From the NCBI RefSeq assembly GCF_003131185.1, contig NZ_QFFU01000009.1, positions 62,001 to 126,000 of the forward strand: DNA of 64,000 nucleotides, read 5' to 3'. A program made the translations under genes and the position numbers. The notes below the pieces were generated by a model that searched no databases, was not told where the DNA came from, and saw nothing but the letters and a program-made list of their open reading frames with translations. Below are positions 22,071 through 30,930 of this stretch, one piece after another. Position 1 is the first letter of the stretch. Each line of letters begins with the position of its first letter. Origin of the DNA: Pseudomonas ovata (lineage in GTDB: Bacteria; Pseudomonadota; Gammaproteobacteria; Pseudomonadales; Pseudomonadaceae).

Positions 22071-23791
22071 AGTTCCGGTCCCATGGAAAAGTGCAGGCGA
22101 ACGCCGCCATCGCCGTCCAGTGGATGGGCCAGGTCAACGCGTATCGGCCCGACCGGTGAGACCCAGCGCACGCCAAAGCCGACGCCGGTCTTCAGGCTGG
22201 GCATATCCAGGGAGTTGAACGCATTGCCCTGGTCGACGAACGCCGCCAGCCGCCACTTTTCTGCAATCGAATACTGGTACTCGGCACTGGCAGCCACCAT
22301 ATAGCGGCCACCAATGCGGTCACCGTCGGAGTTGGTCGGCGACAGGGTCTGGTAGTCATAACCGCGCACGCTCTGGTCGCCGCCGGCGAAGAACCGCAGT
22401 GACGGCGGAATCGATGCATAGCCGTTGGTCCAGTTGCCCCCCACCTGCACCCGCCCCAGCAGGCGATGGTCACGAGCGATCGTGGTCAGGCCCTTGAGCA
22501 ACGCGCTGCCGCGCAGCAGGTTGGTGTCCGACAGCGCACCCTCGGCCGCTACTTGCGCATCGAACTGCAAGCGGTAGCCATTTTGCGGATCAATGCGGTT
22601 ATCGCTGCGCAAAAAGGAGTAACTCACGCCTGGCATCAACAGCGTGCTCAGGCCGGAGTCGTCGCCCAGGCGGTATTCCTCGCGCTGCCACTTCAGCGAC
22701 AGCACGCGTTCCCAGCCGCTGGGCAGCTTGCTGTGCCATTCCGGCCCCAGCGTCAACAGCTTGCTGAGGGTGTCGGTGCCGGCGATTTCTTCATATTGAT
22801 AGCCGCCGGCAAAGCGCAGCTTGTCGGTCAGCGGCGGGTCGAGCGGAATGTCGTACCACAACCCGATGTTCTGCCGGGGGGCGGACAGCTCCGATTCGAA
22901 ACCGTAACTGTGCCCCTGCGGGTTGGCCCAGTGGCGAGTCCAGTTGGCCTTGCCACGCGGCCCCACGTCGGTGGAGAACCCCAGTCCCAGGCCCATGGTC
23001 CGGGGCTTGCGGGTTTCGAGCTGGACGTTGACCGGGATGGCCTGCTCGACCGCCGTGGTCGGCGTGGCATCGACGCGCACGCCTTCGAAATAGCCACTTG
23101 ATTGCATGGCCTGGTTCAGGTCGGCGATCAGTTGCGAATCGTAAGGCGTGTTCTCCTTGAACGGCACCATGCGCCGCAGCAGGTCAGGGTCAAGCGGCGT
23201 ATCGCCACTGAAGGTCACCTGCCCCAGGGTGTAGCGCGGGCCGCTGTCATAGACCAGGTCGATATCCGCTACACCGCCACGCGGGTCGACGACCAGTTGC
23301 TGATGGGTAAAGCGTCCGCTGAAAAAACCGTAGCGCGAGGCCTGGTTCTGGATCAGCTTCTTGGCGTCTTCATAAAGCCCGTGATTGAGCGGCTGTCCAG
23401 GTTGCAGCGCCGTGCTTTTCGGCACTTTGAAGGCTGCCATCGATGCCGCCGGCCCTTCGACCCGCACTGTGACGTGGCGCAGGCGCACAGGCTCGCCGGA
23501 TTCGATACGCAGGATCAGTTGCGGCTGCTGGCCATCCTTGACCTCGCTGTCGATACGCGCCTGGTAATAGCCCAAGGCCTGGGCAGCGGTCCGGGCCTGT
23601 TGCACGGCACCCGGGCTGAACTGCTCAAGCGCCGCCGCATCGCGCTCGCCAAGGCTGCCTATATAACCTTCGATATTTTCCTTGAGTGCCGCATTGGCGG
23701 GCGTGACATTGACCTGCAGGCGCGCCTCGGCATGGACCGTGGCGCTCAACGACAGGACGAACAGGCTGCTGAATAGTCTTAAGGGCTTCAT
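22067..23791 (-). CDS. tamA: translocation and assembly module outer-membrane protein TamA
   Basis: 574 residues from the ATG at 23791; an in-frame GTG at 23809 would only add six residues before the signal peptide. The signal sequence ends VHA (about residue 24). Three POTRA domains follow (about 25-265), then an Omp85 barrel with the conserved GGDQSVRGYDYQTLSP segment and a barrel end VDLAHPLDGDGGVRLHFSMG. It is an outer-membrane insertase-like protein that partners TamB, encoded directly after it with an ATGA overlap. Confidence 0.94.
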   Translation of the reverse strand: MKPLRLFSSLFVLSLSATVHAEARLQVNVTPANAALKENIEGYIGSLGERDAAALEQFSPGAVQQARTAAQALGYYQARIDSEVKDGQQPQLILRIESGEPVRLRHVTVRVEGPAASMAAFKVPKSTALQPGQPLNHGLYEDAKKLIQNQASRYGFFSGRFTHQQLVVDPRGGVADIDLVYDSGPRYTLGQVTFSGDTPLDPDLLRRMVPFKENTPYDSQLIADLNQAMQSSGYFEGVRVDATPTTAVEQAIPVNVQLETRKPRTMGLGLGFSTDVGPRGKANWTRHWANPQGHSYGFESELSAPRQNIGLWYDIPLDPPLTDKLRFAGGYQYEEIAGTDTLSKLLTLGPEWHSKLPSGWERVLSLKWQREEYRLGDDSGLSTLLMPGVSYSFLRSDNRIDPQNGYRLQFDAQVAAEGALSDTNLLRGSALLKGLTTIARDHRLLGRVQVGGNWTNGYASIPPSLRFFAGGDQSVRGYDYQTLSPTNSDGDRIGGRYMVAASAEYQYSIAEKWRLAAFVDQGNAFNSLDMPSLKTGVGFGVRWVSPVGPIRVDLAHPLDGDGGVRLHFSMGPEL

Positions 23792-23873
23792 GGGTCCGGA
23801 TGCTAACACGACTCAATGGCGGCGCCGCTCAAAGGCGAACAGGCCTGCCGCGCATGAAGCCGGGGTTTACCAC

Positions 23874-24536
23874 TCACGTCGTGGCGTGGGTCACAGCCCG
23901 GGGGCTGGGATGAAAAAACACATGCTCACGAATCGGTCCGACCGTCACTTCACCGATTTCCTCGTAACCCTGCTGTTTATAGAACTCAAGATAGCGGGGA
24001 TTTCCGGTGTCGAGGACTACGCCACGCGAATGTTCATCCACCGCACACCACTCATGCAATGTCTGCAACAGTTTCTCACTCAAATGCTGGCCCATGCGTT
24101 GGCCCTGGTAAGCGGGGTCCAGCCCCACCAGCGGCAGGACATGCACTTGCGGCGAAGGCAGGCAGGCCAGTACGGCGTTGTAATAGTCCAGGTAGCGCTG
24201 GGTACAGCTCAGGCCGGTGCTGAGTACCATGCGCAGACGCCAGGCCCAGCTTTCGGTAATGCCCAGGCGACGCTGCGGCGGGGCAATCAGGGCCACGCCT
24301 GCCAGGCGGTCTTCGACAAACAGACCCAGCGCCGGCAAGTCCTGCAGGAAATGCTGCTTGACCAGCGCGTTGACCGTGGCCTTCACACGCTGCTCGTAAC
24401 CGGCGCGCTTGGCATTGAAAACATAGGCAAAGTTCGGGTCGTTGCGGTAGACCTGAAACAGCAGATTGCGGGTTTCACGCGAATAACCGCTATCAAGCTG
24501 ACGAATATCGATCTGGGAAATGGATGACTCAGGCAT
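23874..24536 (-). CDS. GNAT-family N-acetyltransferase
   Basis: 220 residues from the ATG at 24536, which has GAGG in the right place; the upstream 14-codon extension is not needed. The acetyl-CoA loop is seen in LVGLDPAYQGQRMGQHL (about residues 137-153) and a later LEFYKQQGYEEIGEV matches the last GNAT strands. Substrate unknown. It lies between tamA and the divergent xthA gene. Confidence 0.85.
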   Translation of the reverse strand: MPESSISQIDIRQLDSGYSRETRNLLFQVYRNDPNFAYVFNAKRAGYEQRVKATVNALVKQHFLQDLPALGLFVEDRLAGVALIAPPQRRLGITESWAWRLRMVLSTGLSCTQRYLDYYNAVLACLPSPQVHVLPLVGLDPAYQGQRMGQHLSEKLLQTLHEWCAVDEHSRGVVLDTGNPRYLEFYKQQGYEEIGEVTVGPIREHVFFHPSPRAVTHATT

Positions 24537-24722
24537 ACGGCAAAACCTCGTATTAGCGGCCGTGCAAAAAATGCGCAACTGGCATGCACAGGCTCAGAGT
24601 CATCGAGGTTCTCGACAGTTCCGGAAATAATGATGGCAATCCAATGACTGCTTGCAAGCTGGTCGTTATCAGGCAGGTCGGCTAGCATCGCCGTCTCGTT
24701 TTCGCTTCAGGATGGTCGCTTT

Positions 24723-25535
24723 ATGAAAATCGTCTCGTTCAACATCAACGGCCTGCGCGCCCGGCCGCACCAATTGGCGGCCCTGATCGAGAAATACCAG
24801 CCGGACGTGATCGGCCTGCAGGAAACCAAGGTATCCGACGAGCAGTTTCCCCAGGCCGAGATCGAGGCTCTGGGCTATCACGTTCATTATCATGGCCAGA
24901 AAGGCCACTATGGGGTTGCCCTGCTTTCGCGCCAGGCGCCACTGACGCTGCACAAGGGTTTCGACAGCGATGACGACGAAGCCCAGAAGCGTTTTATCTG
25001 GGGCACCTACGCCGATGAACATGGCCAGCCGGTGACCATCATGAATGGCTACTTTCCTCAAGGTGAAAGCCGCGACCACCCCACCAAGTTTCCGGCCAAG
25101 CAACGCTTCTACAACGACCTGCAAACCCTGCTGGAAAGTCGTTTCAGTCATGAGCAGCCACTGGTGGTGATGGGCGACGTGAACATTTCGCCCGAGGATT
25201 GTGACATCGGCATCGGTGCCGATAACGCCAGGCGCTGGCTGAAAACCGGCAAATGCAGCTTTTTGCCCGAAGAACGTGAATGGATGGCGCGCCTCAAGAA
25301 CTGGGGGCTGGTCGACAGTTTCCGCTACCTGCACCCAGAGGTGAATGACCAGTTCAGTTGGTTCGACTACCGCAGCCGCGGCTTTGAAGACCAACCCAAG
25401 CGTGGCCTGCGCATTGACCTGATCATGACCTCGAAGGGCTTGCAACCGCGCATCAAGGCTGCCGGCGTGGACTACGTCCTGCGCGGCATGGAAAAGCCTT
25501 CCGACCATGCGCCGATCTGGCTGGATCTGAACTGA
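24723..25535 (+). CDS. xthA: exodeoxyribonuclease III
   Basis: 270 residues, exact family length. AP endonuclease and 3'-phosphatase/exonuclease of base-excision repair. It starts [18 protein letters not shown]. The metal-binding Glu is in LQETKV, further active-site residues are in [10 protein letters not shown], and the terminal [10 protein letters not shown] carries the catalytic Asp-His pair. An IDLIMTS segment is also conserved. It is divergent from the GNAT gene, with about 190 bp between them. Confidence 0.96.
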   Translation: MKIVSFNINGLRARPHQLAALIEKYQPDVIGLQETKVSDEQFPQAEIEALGYHVHYHGQKGHYGVALLSRQAPLTLHKGFDSDDDEAQKRFIWGTYADEHGQPVTIMNGYFPQGESRDHPTKFPAKQRFYNDLQTLLESRFSHEQPLVVMGDVNISPEDCDIGIGADNARRWLKTGKCSFLPEEREWMARLKNWGLVDSFRYLHPEVNDQFSWFDYRSRGFEDQPKRGLRIDLIMTSKGLQPRIKAAGVDYVLRGMEKPSDHAPIWLDLN

Positions 25536-25608
25536 TACCAACGCCATCTCGTCATCGCCCCGTCATATTTGTGTCTTAATCTGCCGGCACCTTTGATGAC
25601 TCACGGTG

Positions 25609-26946
25609 ATGCAGATGCTGCGTGCCCTGCTTTACGCGCTTCTGCTGGCCGGCACGCCACCGGCCCTGGCCGCCTCGGCAGTGACGACCGATGCACCGGT
25701 CCTGAGGCTGTCGGGCTCCAATACCCTCAATGCACAATTGGGCCCTGCCCTGATCGAGGGCTTGATGCGCCAGCGCGGCCTGTATCAGGTGCAGACCTTG
25801 CCGGGGGCTGCGGCCAATGAAATGCAGGTGCAGGGCCGGGACCTCAGCGGCACGCCTTACCTGGCGGTCGTCGCCGCGCATGGATCGGGCACCGGCTTTA
25901 CCGCACTGGCGCACGGGCTGGCCGATCTCGCGGCCGCTTCGCGACCGATCAAGGACGAAGAGGTGCGTGCACTGGCAGGCTTTGGCGACTTGCGCAGCGC
26001 CCAGGCCGAACATGTGATTGCCATCGACGGGGTGGCGGTGATCGTGCACCCTGCCAACCCGCTGCGTCATCTGGACACCGAGACCCTGGCGCGACTGTTC
26101 AGCGGTGAAATCCGTGACTGGCAAACCCTGGGTGGCCGACCCGGGCCCATTGCCCTGTATGCGCGTGACGATCAGTCCGGCACCTGGGAAACCTTTCAGG
26201 ATCGGGTGCTGGCCAGGCATGGCAAACACCTGTCGCCGCACGCACAGCGCCTGGAGTCCAGCGAACAGCTCTCCGATGCCGTCAGCCGCAACCCCAACGC
26301 TATCGGCTTTATCGGCCTGCCTTATGTTCGACACACCCGGGCCCTGGCCATTGCCGATGGCGACTCGCAACCGATGTTGCCCAGCCTGGCGCTGATCGCC
26401 ACCGAAGACTACCCGCTGTCACGCCGGTTGTACCTGTACCTGCCGCCGCACCTGCAACAACCCTGGGCCCAGGCACTGGTGCGTTTTGCCCAGAGCCCCG
26501 AAGGCCAGGCCATCGTGGCCGACAGCGGCTTTGTCGCCCAGCGCGTGCAAGCGATCACCGTCCGTCCGACAGCACAAATGCCTGCCCGCTATCAGGCACT
26601 GAGCCGGGAAGCCCGGCGCCTGTCGATCAACTTTCGCTTTGCCCAGGGCAGCGCGCGCCTGGACAACAAGGCGCTGTTTGACGTGCAACGGGTGGTCGAT
26701 TACCTGAATAGTCACGACAAACTCACCCGCCAGGTCACGCTGGTCGGCTTCGGCGATGCCAAGGATGACCCGGAGCGGGCCACCCTGCTGTCACGCTTGC
26801 GCGCCATGGCCGTGCGCCGCGAGCTGTTGCGTCACGGCGTCATCCTGCGCGATGTGCTGGGCCTGGGCGAAGAAATGCCGGTGGCCACCAACGAGGTCGA
26901 CGATGGACGGATCCGTAACCGCCGGGTCGAAGTCTGGGTGCATTGA
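25609..26946 (+). CDS. PstS-like phosphate-binding protein fused to an OmpA-type domain
   Basis: 445 residues from the ATG at 25609; a GTG three bases upstream is also open, and no strong ribosome site decides. A signal peptide ends near PALAAS (about residue 22). Residues 30-310 resemble PstS-type binding proteins: SGSNTLNAQLGPAL, then IDGVAVIVHPANPL, LARLFSGEIRDW and RDDQSGTWETF. The C-terminal 130 residues are an OmpA domain (INFRFAQGSARLD and NRRVEVWV) able to bind peptidoglycan. It is probably a periplasmic, wall-attached phosphate-binding protein. No ABC transporter genes are adjacent. Confidence 0.88.
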   Translation: MQMLRALLYALLLAGTPPALAASAVTTDAPVLRLSGSNTLNAQLGPALIEGLMRQRGLYQVQTLPGAAANEMQVQGRDLSGTPYLAVVAAHGSGTGFTALAHGLADLAAASRPIKDEEVRALAGFGDLRSAQAEHVIAIDGVAVIVHPANPLRHLDTETLARLFSGEIRDWQTLGGRPGPIALYARDDQSGTWETFQDRVLARHGKHLSPHAQRLESSEQLSDAVSRNPNAIGFIGLPYVRHTRALAIADGDSQPMLPSLALIATEDYPLSRRLYLYLPPHLQQPWAQALVRFAQSPEGQAIVADSGFVAQRVQAITVRPTAQMPARYQALSREARRLSINFRFAQGSARLDNKALFDVQRVVDYLNSHDKLTRQVTLVGFGDAKDDPERATLLSRLRAMAVRRELLRHGVILRDVLGLGEEMPVATNEVDDGRIRNRRVEVWVH

Positions 26947-27140
26947 CTGGCCGACCCTCTCTCGCCTCTTGACAGCTTGACGCTCGTCGGGCAGCCAGTG
27001 CGACATGTTGTCACGCGGTGTTACCCTGCACGAAATCATTTCAAAAAGCGGGTAGCACGGAAACATTTTCAGGGTCACTGACTGGCCGTCACCTTATGGC
27101 ATTTCAGCCAGAAGCCCGATTTACGGGGCTTTGCAAAACC
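26947..27140. other. intergenic sequence upstream of a sigma-54 promoter
   Basis: About 190 non-coding bases. TGTTGTC at 27006 and TGTTAC at 27019-27024 resemble half-sites reported for the CbrB enhancer-binding protein and lie about 120-135 bp before the -24 element, a normal enhancer distance. This assignment is tentative. No gene is supported here. Confidence 0.4.
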
Positions 27141-27156
27141 TGGCACGGCTCCTGCT
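27141..27156 (+). promoter_or_regulatory. sigma-54 (RpoN) promoter of a Crc-titrating sRNA
   Basis: TGGCACG-N4-CTGCT at 27141-27156 matches the -24/-12 consensus TGGCACG-N4-TTGCW with one change. The GG and GC pairs are correctly spaced. Transcription should begin 11-13 bp downstream of the -12 GC, near 27167, exactly where the CA-motif-rich region begins. Confidence 0.8.
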
Positions 27157-27166
27157 ATATCTTTCG

Positions 27167-27530
27167 TACAACAAGAACAACAAATTGCAGCAACCCAATA
27201 AAAACAAGACGTAACGGCTCTGACATAACAAGAACAACACGGACAGAGACGCAGCCAACAGATTTTTTTGGAGTAGATAGCTTTTCGAGGCCTTGCCCTC
27301 GCAACCGGTCACTCACAACAAGACTGCATCAGCAGCTGACAGACAGGTTGGATCATTGATAAAAGCGACTCAGCGCTCAAAAAAATACGTTTGCTCTTGA
27401 TCCTGAATGAGGATCGCCAAAAGCGGTAACGGGCCCGGTCACCAAAAACAACAACAGGCCGCCCCGAAAAATAAAAAGAGCATACAAAGAAACCTTGAAG
27501 GGGAGCCCAGGCTCCCCTTCGTGCTTTCCG
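27167..27530 (+). ncRNA. CrcZ/CrcX/CrcY-type small RNA that sequesters Hfq/Crc
   Basis: The predicted transcript is about 360 nt, close to known CrcZ/CrcY RNAs (about 350-410 nt). At least five clusters of the A-rich AAnAAnAA (CA) motif that Hfq/Crc binds are visible: the first bases (ACAACAAGAACAACAA, 27169-27184), near 27197-27208, 27226-27238, 27314-27321 and 27442-27456. It is driven by a sigma-54 promoter and ends in a hairpin at 27497-27520. Known Crc RNAs are CbrB/RpoN-activated and relieve carbon catabolite repression. I cannot say whether this is the X, Y or Z copy; cbrB is not next to it, so X or Y is more likely. Confidence 0.8.
27497..27520 (+). terminator. intrinsic terminator hairpin of the Crc-type sRNA
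   Basis: GAAGGGGAGC, loop CCAG, GCTCCCCTTC: a perfect 10-bp GC-rich stem. The following GTGCTTTCC is only weakly T-rich, so termination may be inefficient and some transcript could read into araC. Confidence 0.7.
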
Positions 27531-27633
27531 GGATTTGACAAGACGCTGACTGCCTGACTGGACCGCCACTTCACTGGCACGACGTACCCCGCCCACCCCC
27601 TACACCACAAGCCGATACGCAGGAGTACCGGGC

Positions 27634-28536
27634 ATGAGCTCCAGGCAACCCTTGGCCAGCATCCCGGTCCTTGATCTCGGCCAGGTCTACGACCAGCGCT
27701 ACGCCGACGCTGACTTCCACTACGATGGCCATGGCCGACTCTGCGAATTCTTCGGTCGCAGCGTGGCGGTGCACCGCCACGACCGGCTTTTCCAGATCCA
27801 CTACATCCACAACGGCCATGTCCACCTCTATCTGGACGACCACCAGTATCGCCTGGATGGCCCGCTGTGCTTCTTTACCCCGCCCGGCGTGCCTCACGCC
27901 TTCATCACTGAGGAATCCTGCGAGGGACAGGTCATTACCGTGCGTCAACAGAGGGTATGGCAGCTGTTTGAGAGCGAGGCTGCCTTGTCGCCTCGGTTGA
28001 ACCAGCCACTGTGCGTTGACCTGAGCGACCAGCAAGGCGATAACGCGTGCATCGCTGCGTACCTGCCCTCGTTGTTCCAGCAAGTGGCCGATGAGTTCAC
28101 CCGCCAGCGCGGCGGTCGCGAAGCCAATCTGATGGCTCTGCTGCGGCTGATCCTGGCCAACCTTCTGCGCCTGGCTGAACGGGCGCAGCGCGACAGTCCG
28201 GTGCCCGCCCAGGACCTGCTGCAGTTTCATCGCTTCAACCACCTGGTGGAGGCTCACCATGCCGAGCACTGGCCGCTGCAACGCTATGCCGCCGAACTGG
28301 GCCTGACCACCGCGCGGCTCAACCTGATTTGTCGCCGCCTGGCCGGGATGTCGTCCAAGCAGATGGTCTTCGAGCGCCAATTGCAGGAGGCCAAGCGCCT
28401 GCTGTTGCACAGCGGCCAATCGGTAAGCCAGATCTGCTTTACCCTGGGCTTTCGTGACCCTGCCTATTTCTCGCGATTCTTCAGCCGCCATGTCGGCACA
28501 CCGCCAAGCGACTACCGCGACAGTCGCTCAGCCTAG
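27634..28536 (+). CDS. AraC-family transcriptional regulator (PobR/HpaA-like type)
   Basis: 300 residues with an N-terminal cupin sensor domain (HRHDRLFQIHYI, LCFFTPPGVPHAF) and a C-terminal double HTH (about residues 205-298; KRLLLHSGQSVSQICFTLGF). The ATG at 27634 has AGGAG 9 bp before it. This subgroup commonly controls hydroxybenzoate or hydroxyphenylacetate genes. The next gene is a 3-hydroxybenzoate hydroxylase 230 bp downstream, so it is probably its activator. The TAG stop coincides with the end of a MITE-like sequence. Confidence 0.9.
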   Translation: MSSRQPLASIPVLDLGQVYDQRYADADFHYDGHGRLCEFFGRSVAVHRHDRLFQIHYIHNGHVHLYLDDHQYRLDGPLCFFTPPGVPHAFITEESCEGQVITVRQQRVWQLFESEAALSPRLNQPLCVDLSDQQGDNACIAAYLPSLFQQVADEFTRQRGGREANLMALLRLILANLLRLAERAQRDSPVPAQDLLQFHRFNHLVEAHHAEHWPLQRYAAELGLTTARLNLICRRLAGMSSKQMVFERQLQEAKRLLLHSGQSVSQICFTLGFRDPAYFSRFFSRHVGTPPSDYRDSRSA

Positions 28537-28565
28537 GGTCTGTTGCCGTTTCAGCACGAGCCGCG
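28534..28565. repeat. half copy of a TA-flanked inverted-repeat (MITE-like) element
   Basis: Starting at the TA of the araC stop, the sequence GGGTCTGTTGCCGTTTCA, then GCACGAGCCG, repeats the left half of the palindromic element at 54,422-54,474 with one or two changes. The right arm (TGAAACGGCAACAG) is missing. The remaining bases to the next gene contain an unrelated small hairpin (CTCCAG/CTGGAG near 28,630-28,647). Confidence 0.7.
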
Positions 28566-28765
28566 TTGGTGGGCCCGATCTCGCCAGGACAGGCGCAGAG
28601 CGCAGAAAGCATCACGCCCTTTGCAAGCCCTCCAGCCACGCCTGGAGAGAGGCGCTTGCTCCTGAGCCTTGCGAAACGTCCAAGCTTAAAGGCGAAAGCT
28701 GCATTCAGCGATCCACTGCCCCGCTCCATCATGGTGCCTCCAACCATGACAGGAGCAGCTTGCGC

Positions 28766-30688
28766 ATGCAGTACCACCTGAACGGCTTCAAGCCCGGCAA
28801 CTACCAGATTACCGATGAGGCACGTAAGCCTGCATCACCGCCGCCGATGGTCGACCTGCCGAAAGAGGTCGATGTACTGATCGTCGGGTGTGGTCCGGCC
28901 GGCCTGGCGCTGGCACGCCAATTGGCGGACTTTGCCGATATCAAGACCTGTATCGTCGAGCAGAAGTCCGGGCCAATGCTGTTCGGGCAGGCCGATGGTA
29001 TTTCCTGCCGCACCCTGGAAATCATGGAGGCCTTCAATAGCAGCGACCTGCTGGAGAAGGAAGCCTATCAGTTGCACAGCAACGCCTTCTGGGAGCCGGA
29101 TGCGCAGCATCCGCAGCAGATCAAGCGCACGCACAAGGTTGCCGATGCGCGGCTGGGGCTGTCCGAGTTTACTCACTGCGTGGTCAACCAGGCGCGGTTG
29201 CACGACATTCTGCTCGACGGCATGGCGCATTCGGTCACGCACCTGGTGCCGCATTACAACCGCCGCTTGCTGGAGCTGGTGGTGGATCAGCGCCTGACTC
29301 AGGACCTGCACACGCATCCGGTCACCGCGACCTTCGAGCGCAATGATGCCAGCCAGTCAGGCAGGGTCGAAATTATCAAGGCGCGCTATGTGGTGGGCTG
29401 TGACGGCGCCCGCAGTGCGGTGCGCAAGAACCTGGGAATCAAACTGCAAGGTGATTCGGCCAACAAGGCATGGGGCGTGATGGATGTGCTGCCCGTGACC
29501 AATTTTCCGGACATCCGGGTGAAAAGCTTCATCCAGTCCAGGAACAGCGGCGCCGTCATGCTGGTACCGCGTGAAGGCGGCTATCTGGTGCGCCTGTATG
29601 TCGAGCTCGATCTGCTGGCCAGGGACCAGCGCGCTTCACAGCTGGCGCTGAACGCAGAGGACCTTGTCGACAAGGCCAGGCGGATCATGCATCCGTATCG
29701 GCTGGACGTGAAAGAGGTGGCCTGGTGGTCTGTCTATGAAGTCGGACAGCGCGTCGCCGAACGCTTCGACGACACTCCGGCGGACAACCCGCAGGGCCTG
29801 ATTCCGCGCGCCTTCGTCGCCGGTGATGCCTGCCATACCCACAGCCCGAAAGGGGGTTGGGGGCTGAACACCTCCCTGCCCGACACCTTCAACCTGGGCT
29901 GGAAACTGGCGGCGGTGCTGCAGGGCAAGTCGCATCCGAAGCTGTTGCAGACCTACGCAGCCGAGCGCCGCAAGGTGGCGCTCATGCTGATCAACGCCGA
30001 CCGGGAAATGTCGGCGCTGGTCGCTACTCGCGCCAGCAAGGACGCCGCAGCGGCCAGGACCAGTACCGCCGACATCGAAAGGTTCATCGCCCGTCAGAAC
30101 GGCTTCATCGCCGGCACCTCGATTGGCTATGACCCCTCCTGGCTCTGTACAGGGCATGAGCATCAGGCGCTGGCGAGCGGATTCCCCATCGGGCAGCGCT
30201 TCCACTCCGCCAGAGCCGTGCGCGTGGCCGATGCCTGCCCGGTGCAATTGGGGCATCTGAACAAGGCGGATGGTCGCTGGCGCATCTTTATCTTTGGCGA
30301 TGCAGCAAGCCCGCTGGACGCGACCTCCGAGTCGATCAGACTGGTCAGGTTCCTGGCTGAGGCGGCGACCTCTCCGGTGAGGCAATACACCCCGATCGAG
30401 GCGGATATTGACTCAGTGATCGATGTCTATGCCGTGTTCCAGCAGCAGGATCTGACCATCGAAGACATGCCGGATTTCCTCTGGCCTGCCAAGGGGCGGT
30501 ACGGCCTGCGCGATTACGAAAAGGTCTTTCAGAGCAGCGCAGAATACGACCTCTTCGCCCGGCGCGGCATTGATCGGGCACGGGGCTGCATGGTGGTGGT
30601 ACGTCCGGATCAGCACGTCGCCACCATCCTGCCGCTTGAGGCCCATGCAGAGCTGAGTCAATTCTTTGATGAGTTCATGCTGAAGTAA
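28766..30688 (+). CDS. mobA: 3-hydroxybenzoate 4-monooxygenase (MobA-like)
   Basis: 640 residues from the ATG at 28766 (AGGAG upstream), matching the about 639-residue Comamonas MobA. It is an NADPH- and FAD-dependent hydroxylase that converts 3-hydroxybenzoate to protocatechuate. The FAD site VLIVGCGPAGLALA is at residues 38-51, the second FAD motif GDACHTHSPKGGWGLN is near 353-368, and the C-terminal 170 residues form the thioredoxin-like domain of the phenol-hydroxylase family. It is probably controlled by the upstream AraC protein. A phenol 2-monooxygenase is the alternative, but the N-terminus favours MobA. Confidence 0.85.
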   Translation: MQYHLNGFKPGNYQITDEARKPASPPPMVDLPKEVDVLIVGCGPAGLALARQLADFADIKTCIVEQKSGPMLFGQADGISCRTLEIMEAFNSSDLLEKEAYQLHSNAFWEPDAQHPQQIKRTHKVADARLGLSEFTHCVVNQARLHDILLDGMAHSVTHLVPHYNRRLLELVVDQRLTQDLHTHPVTATFERNDASQSGRVEIIKARYVVGCDGARSAVRKNLGIKLQGDSANKAWGVMDVLPVTNFPDIRVKSFIQSRNSGAVMLVPREGGYLVRLYVELDLLARDQRASQLALNAEDLVDKARRIMHPYRLDVKEVAWWSVYEVGQRVAERFDDTPADNPQGLIPRAFVAGDACHTHSPKGGWGLNTSLPDTFNLGWKLAAVLQGKSHPKLLQTYAAERRKVALMLINADREMSALVATRASKDAAAARTSTADIERFIARQNGFIAGTSIGYDPSWLCTGHEHQALASGFPIGQRFHSARAVRVADACPVQLGHLNKADGRWRIFIFGDAASPLDATSESIRLVRFLAEAATSPVRQYTPIEADIDSVIDVYAVFQQQDLTIEDMPDFLWPAKGRYGLRDYEKVFQSSAEYDLFARRGIDRARGCMVVVRPDQHVATILPLEAHAELSQFFDEFMLK

Positions 30689-30784
30689 GCCCGGGACGGG
30701 GTCGTCAGCGCAGGACTGATGCCGGCCTCACAAGACAGGCGGACACGGATGGCCTCTTTATTTCAGAGGAGCGCAAAAAAGAGC

Positions 30785-30816
30785 TTGACGCTCAAATGAT
30801 AATGATTATTATTGCA
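30785..30816 (+). promoter_or_regulatory. Fur-regulated promoter of prrF
   Basis: TTGACG (-35, 30785-30790) and TATTAT (-10, 30807-30812) are 16 bp apart. Between and over the -10 lies a Fur box, GATAATGATTATTATTGCA (30798-30816), agreeing with the GATAATGATAATCATTATC consensus at 14 of 19 positions. Iron-loaded Fur would block RNA polymerase directly. Confidence 0.85.
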
Positions 30817-30818
30817 TC

Positions 30819-30930
30819 AGCCGGTCGAGAGACTGGCTGGTAACCCCGGAGTCTTAGGTCGACTCCCGGATTATCTCCTCATCAGGCTAATCACGGTTTT
30901 TGACCCGGCTTTTTGCCGGGTCTTTTTTTT
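30819..30930 (+). ncRNA. prrF: PrrF iron-responsive small RNA
   Basis: About 110 nt. It begins with a hairpin (AGCCGGTC / GACTGGCT), then contains the hallmark PrrF segment CTCCTCATCAGGCTAATCAC (30876-30895). That segment base-pairs with mRNAs of iron-containing enzymes such as sodB and sdhD. It ends in a strong terminator. PrrF is made under iron starvation and spares iron with Hfq. Only one copy lies here, as in fluorescent pseudomonads where PrrF1 and PrrF2 are at separate loci; I cannot tell which this is. Confidence 0.92.
30902..30930 (+). terminator. rho-independent terminator of prrF
   Basis: GACCCGGC, loop TTTTT, GCCGGGTC, then eight T residues: a textbook intrinsic terminator. Confidence 0.95.

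Noticed and set aside
27018..27359. 113-codon frame in the intergenic region before araC
   Set aside because: It runs through the sigma-54 promoter and the CA motifs of the Crc-type sRNA and has no ribosome site.
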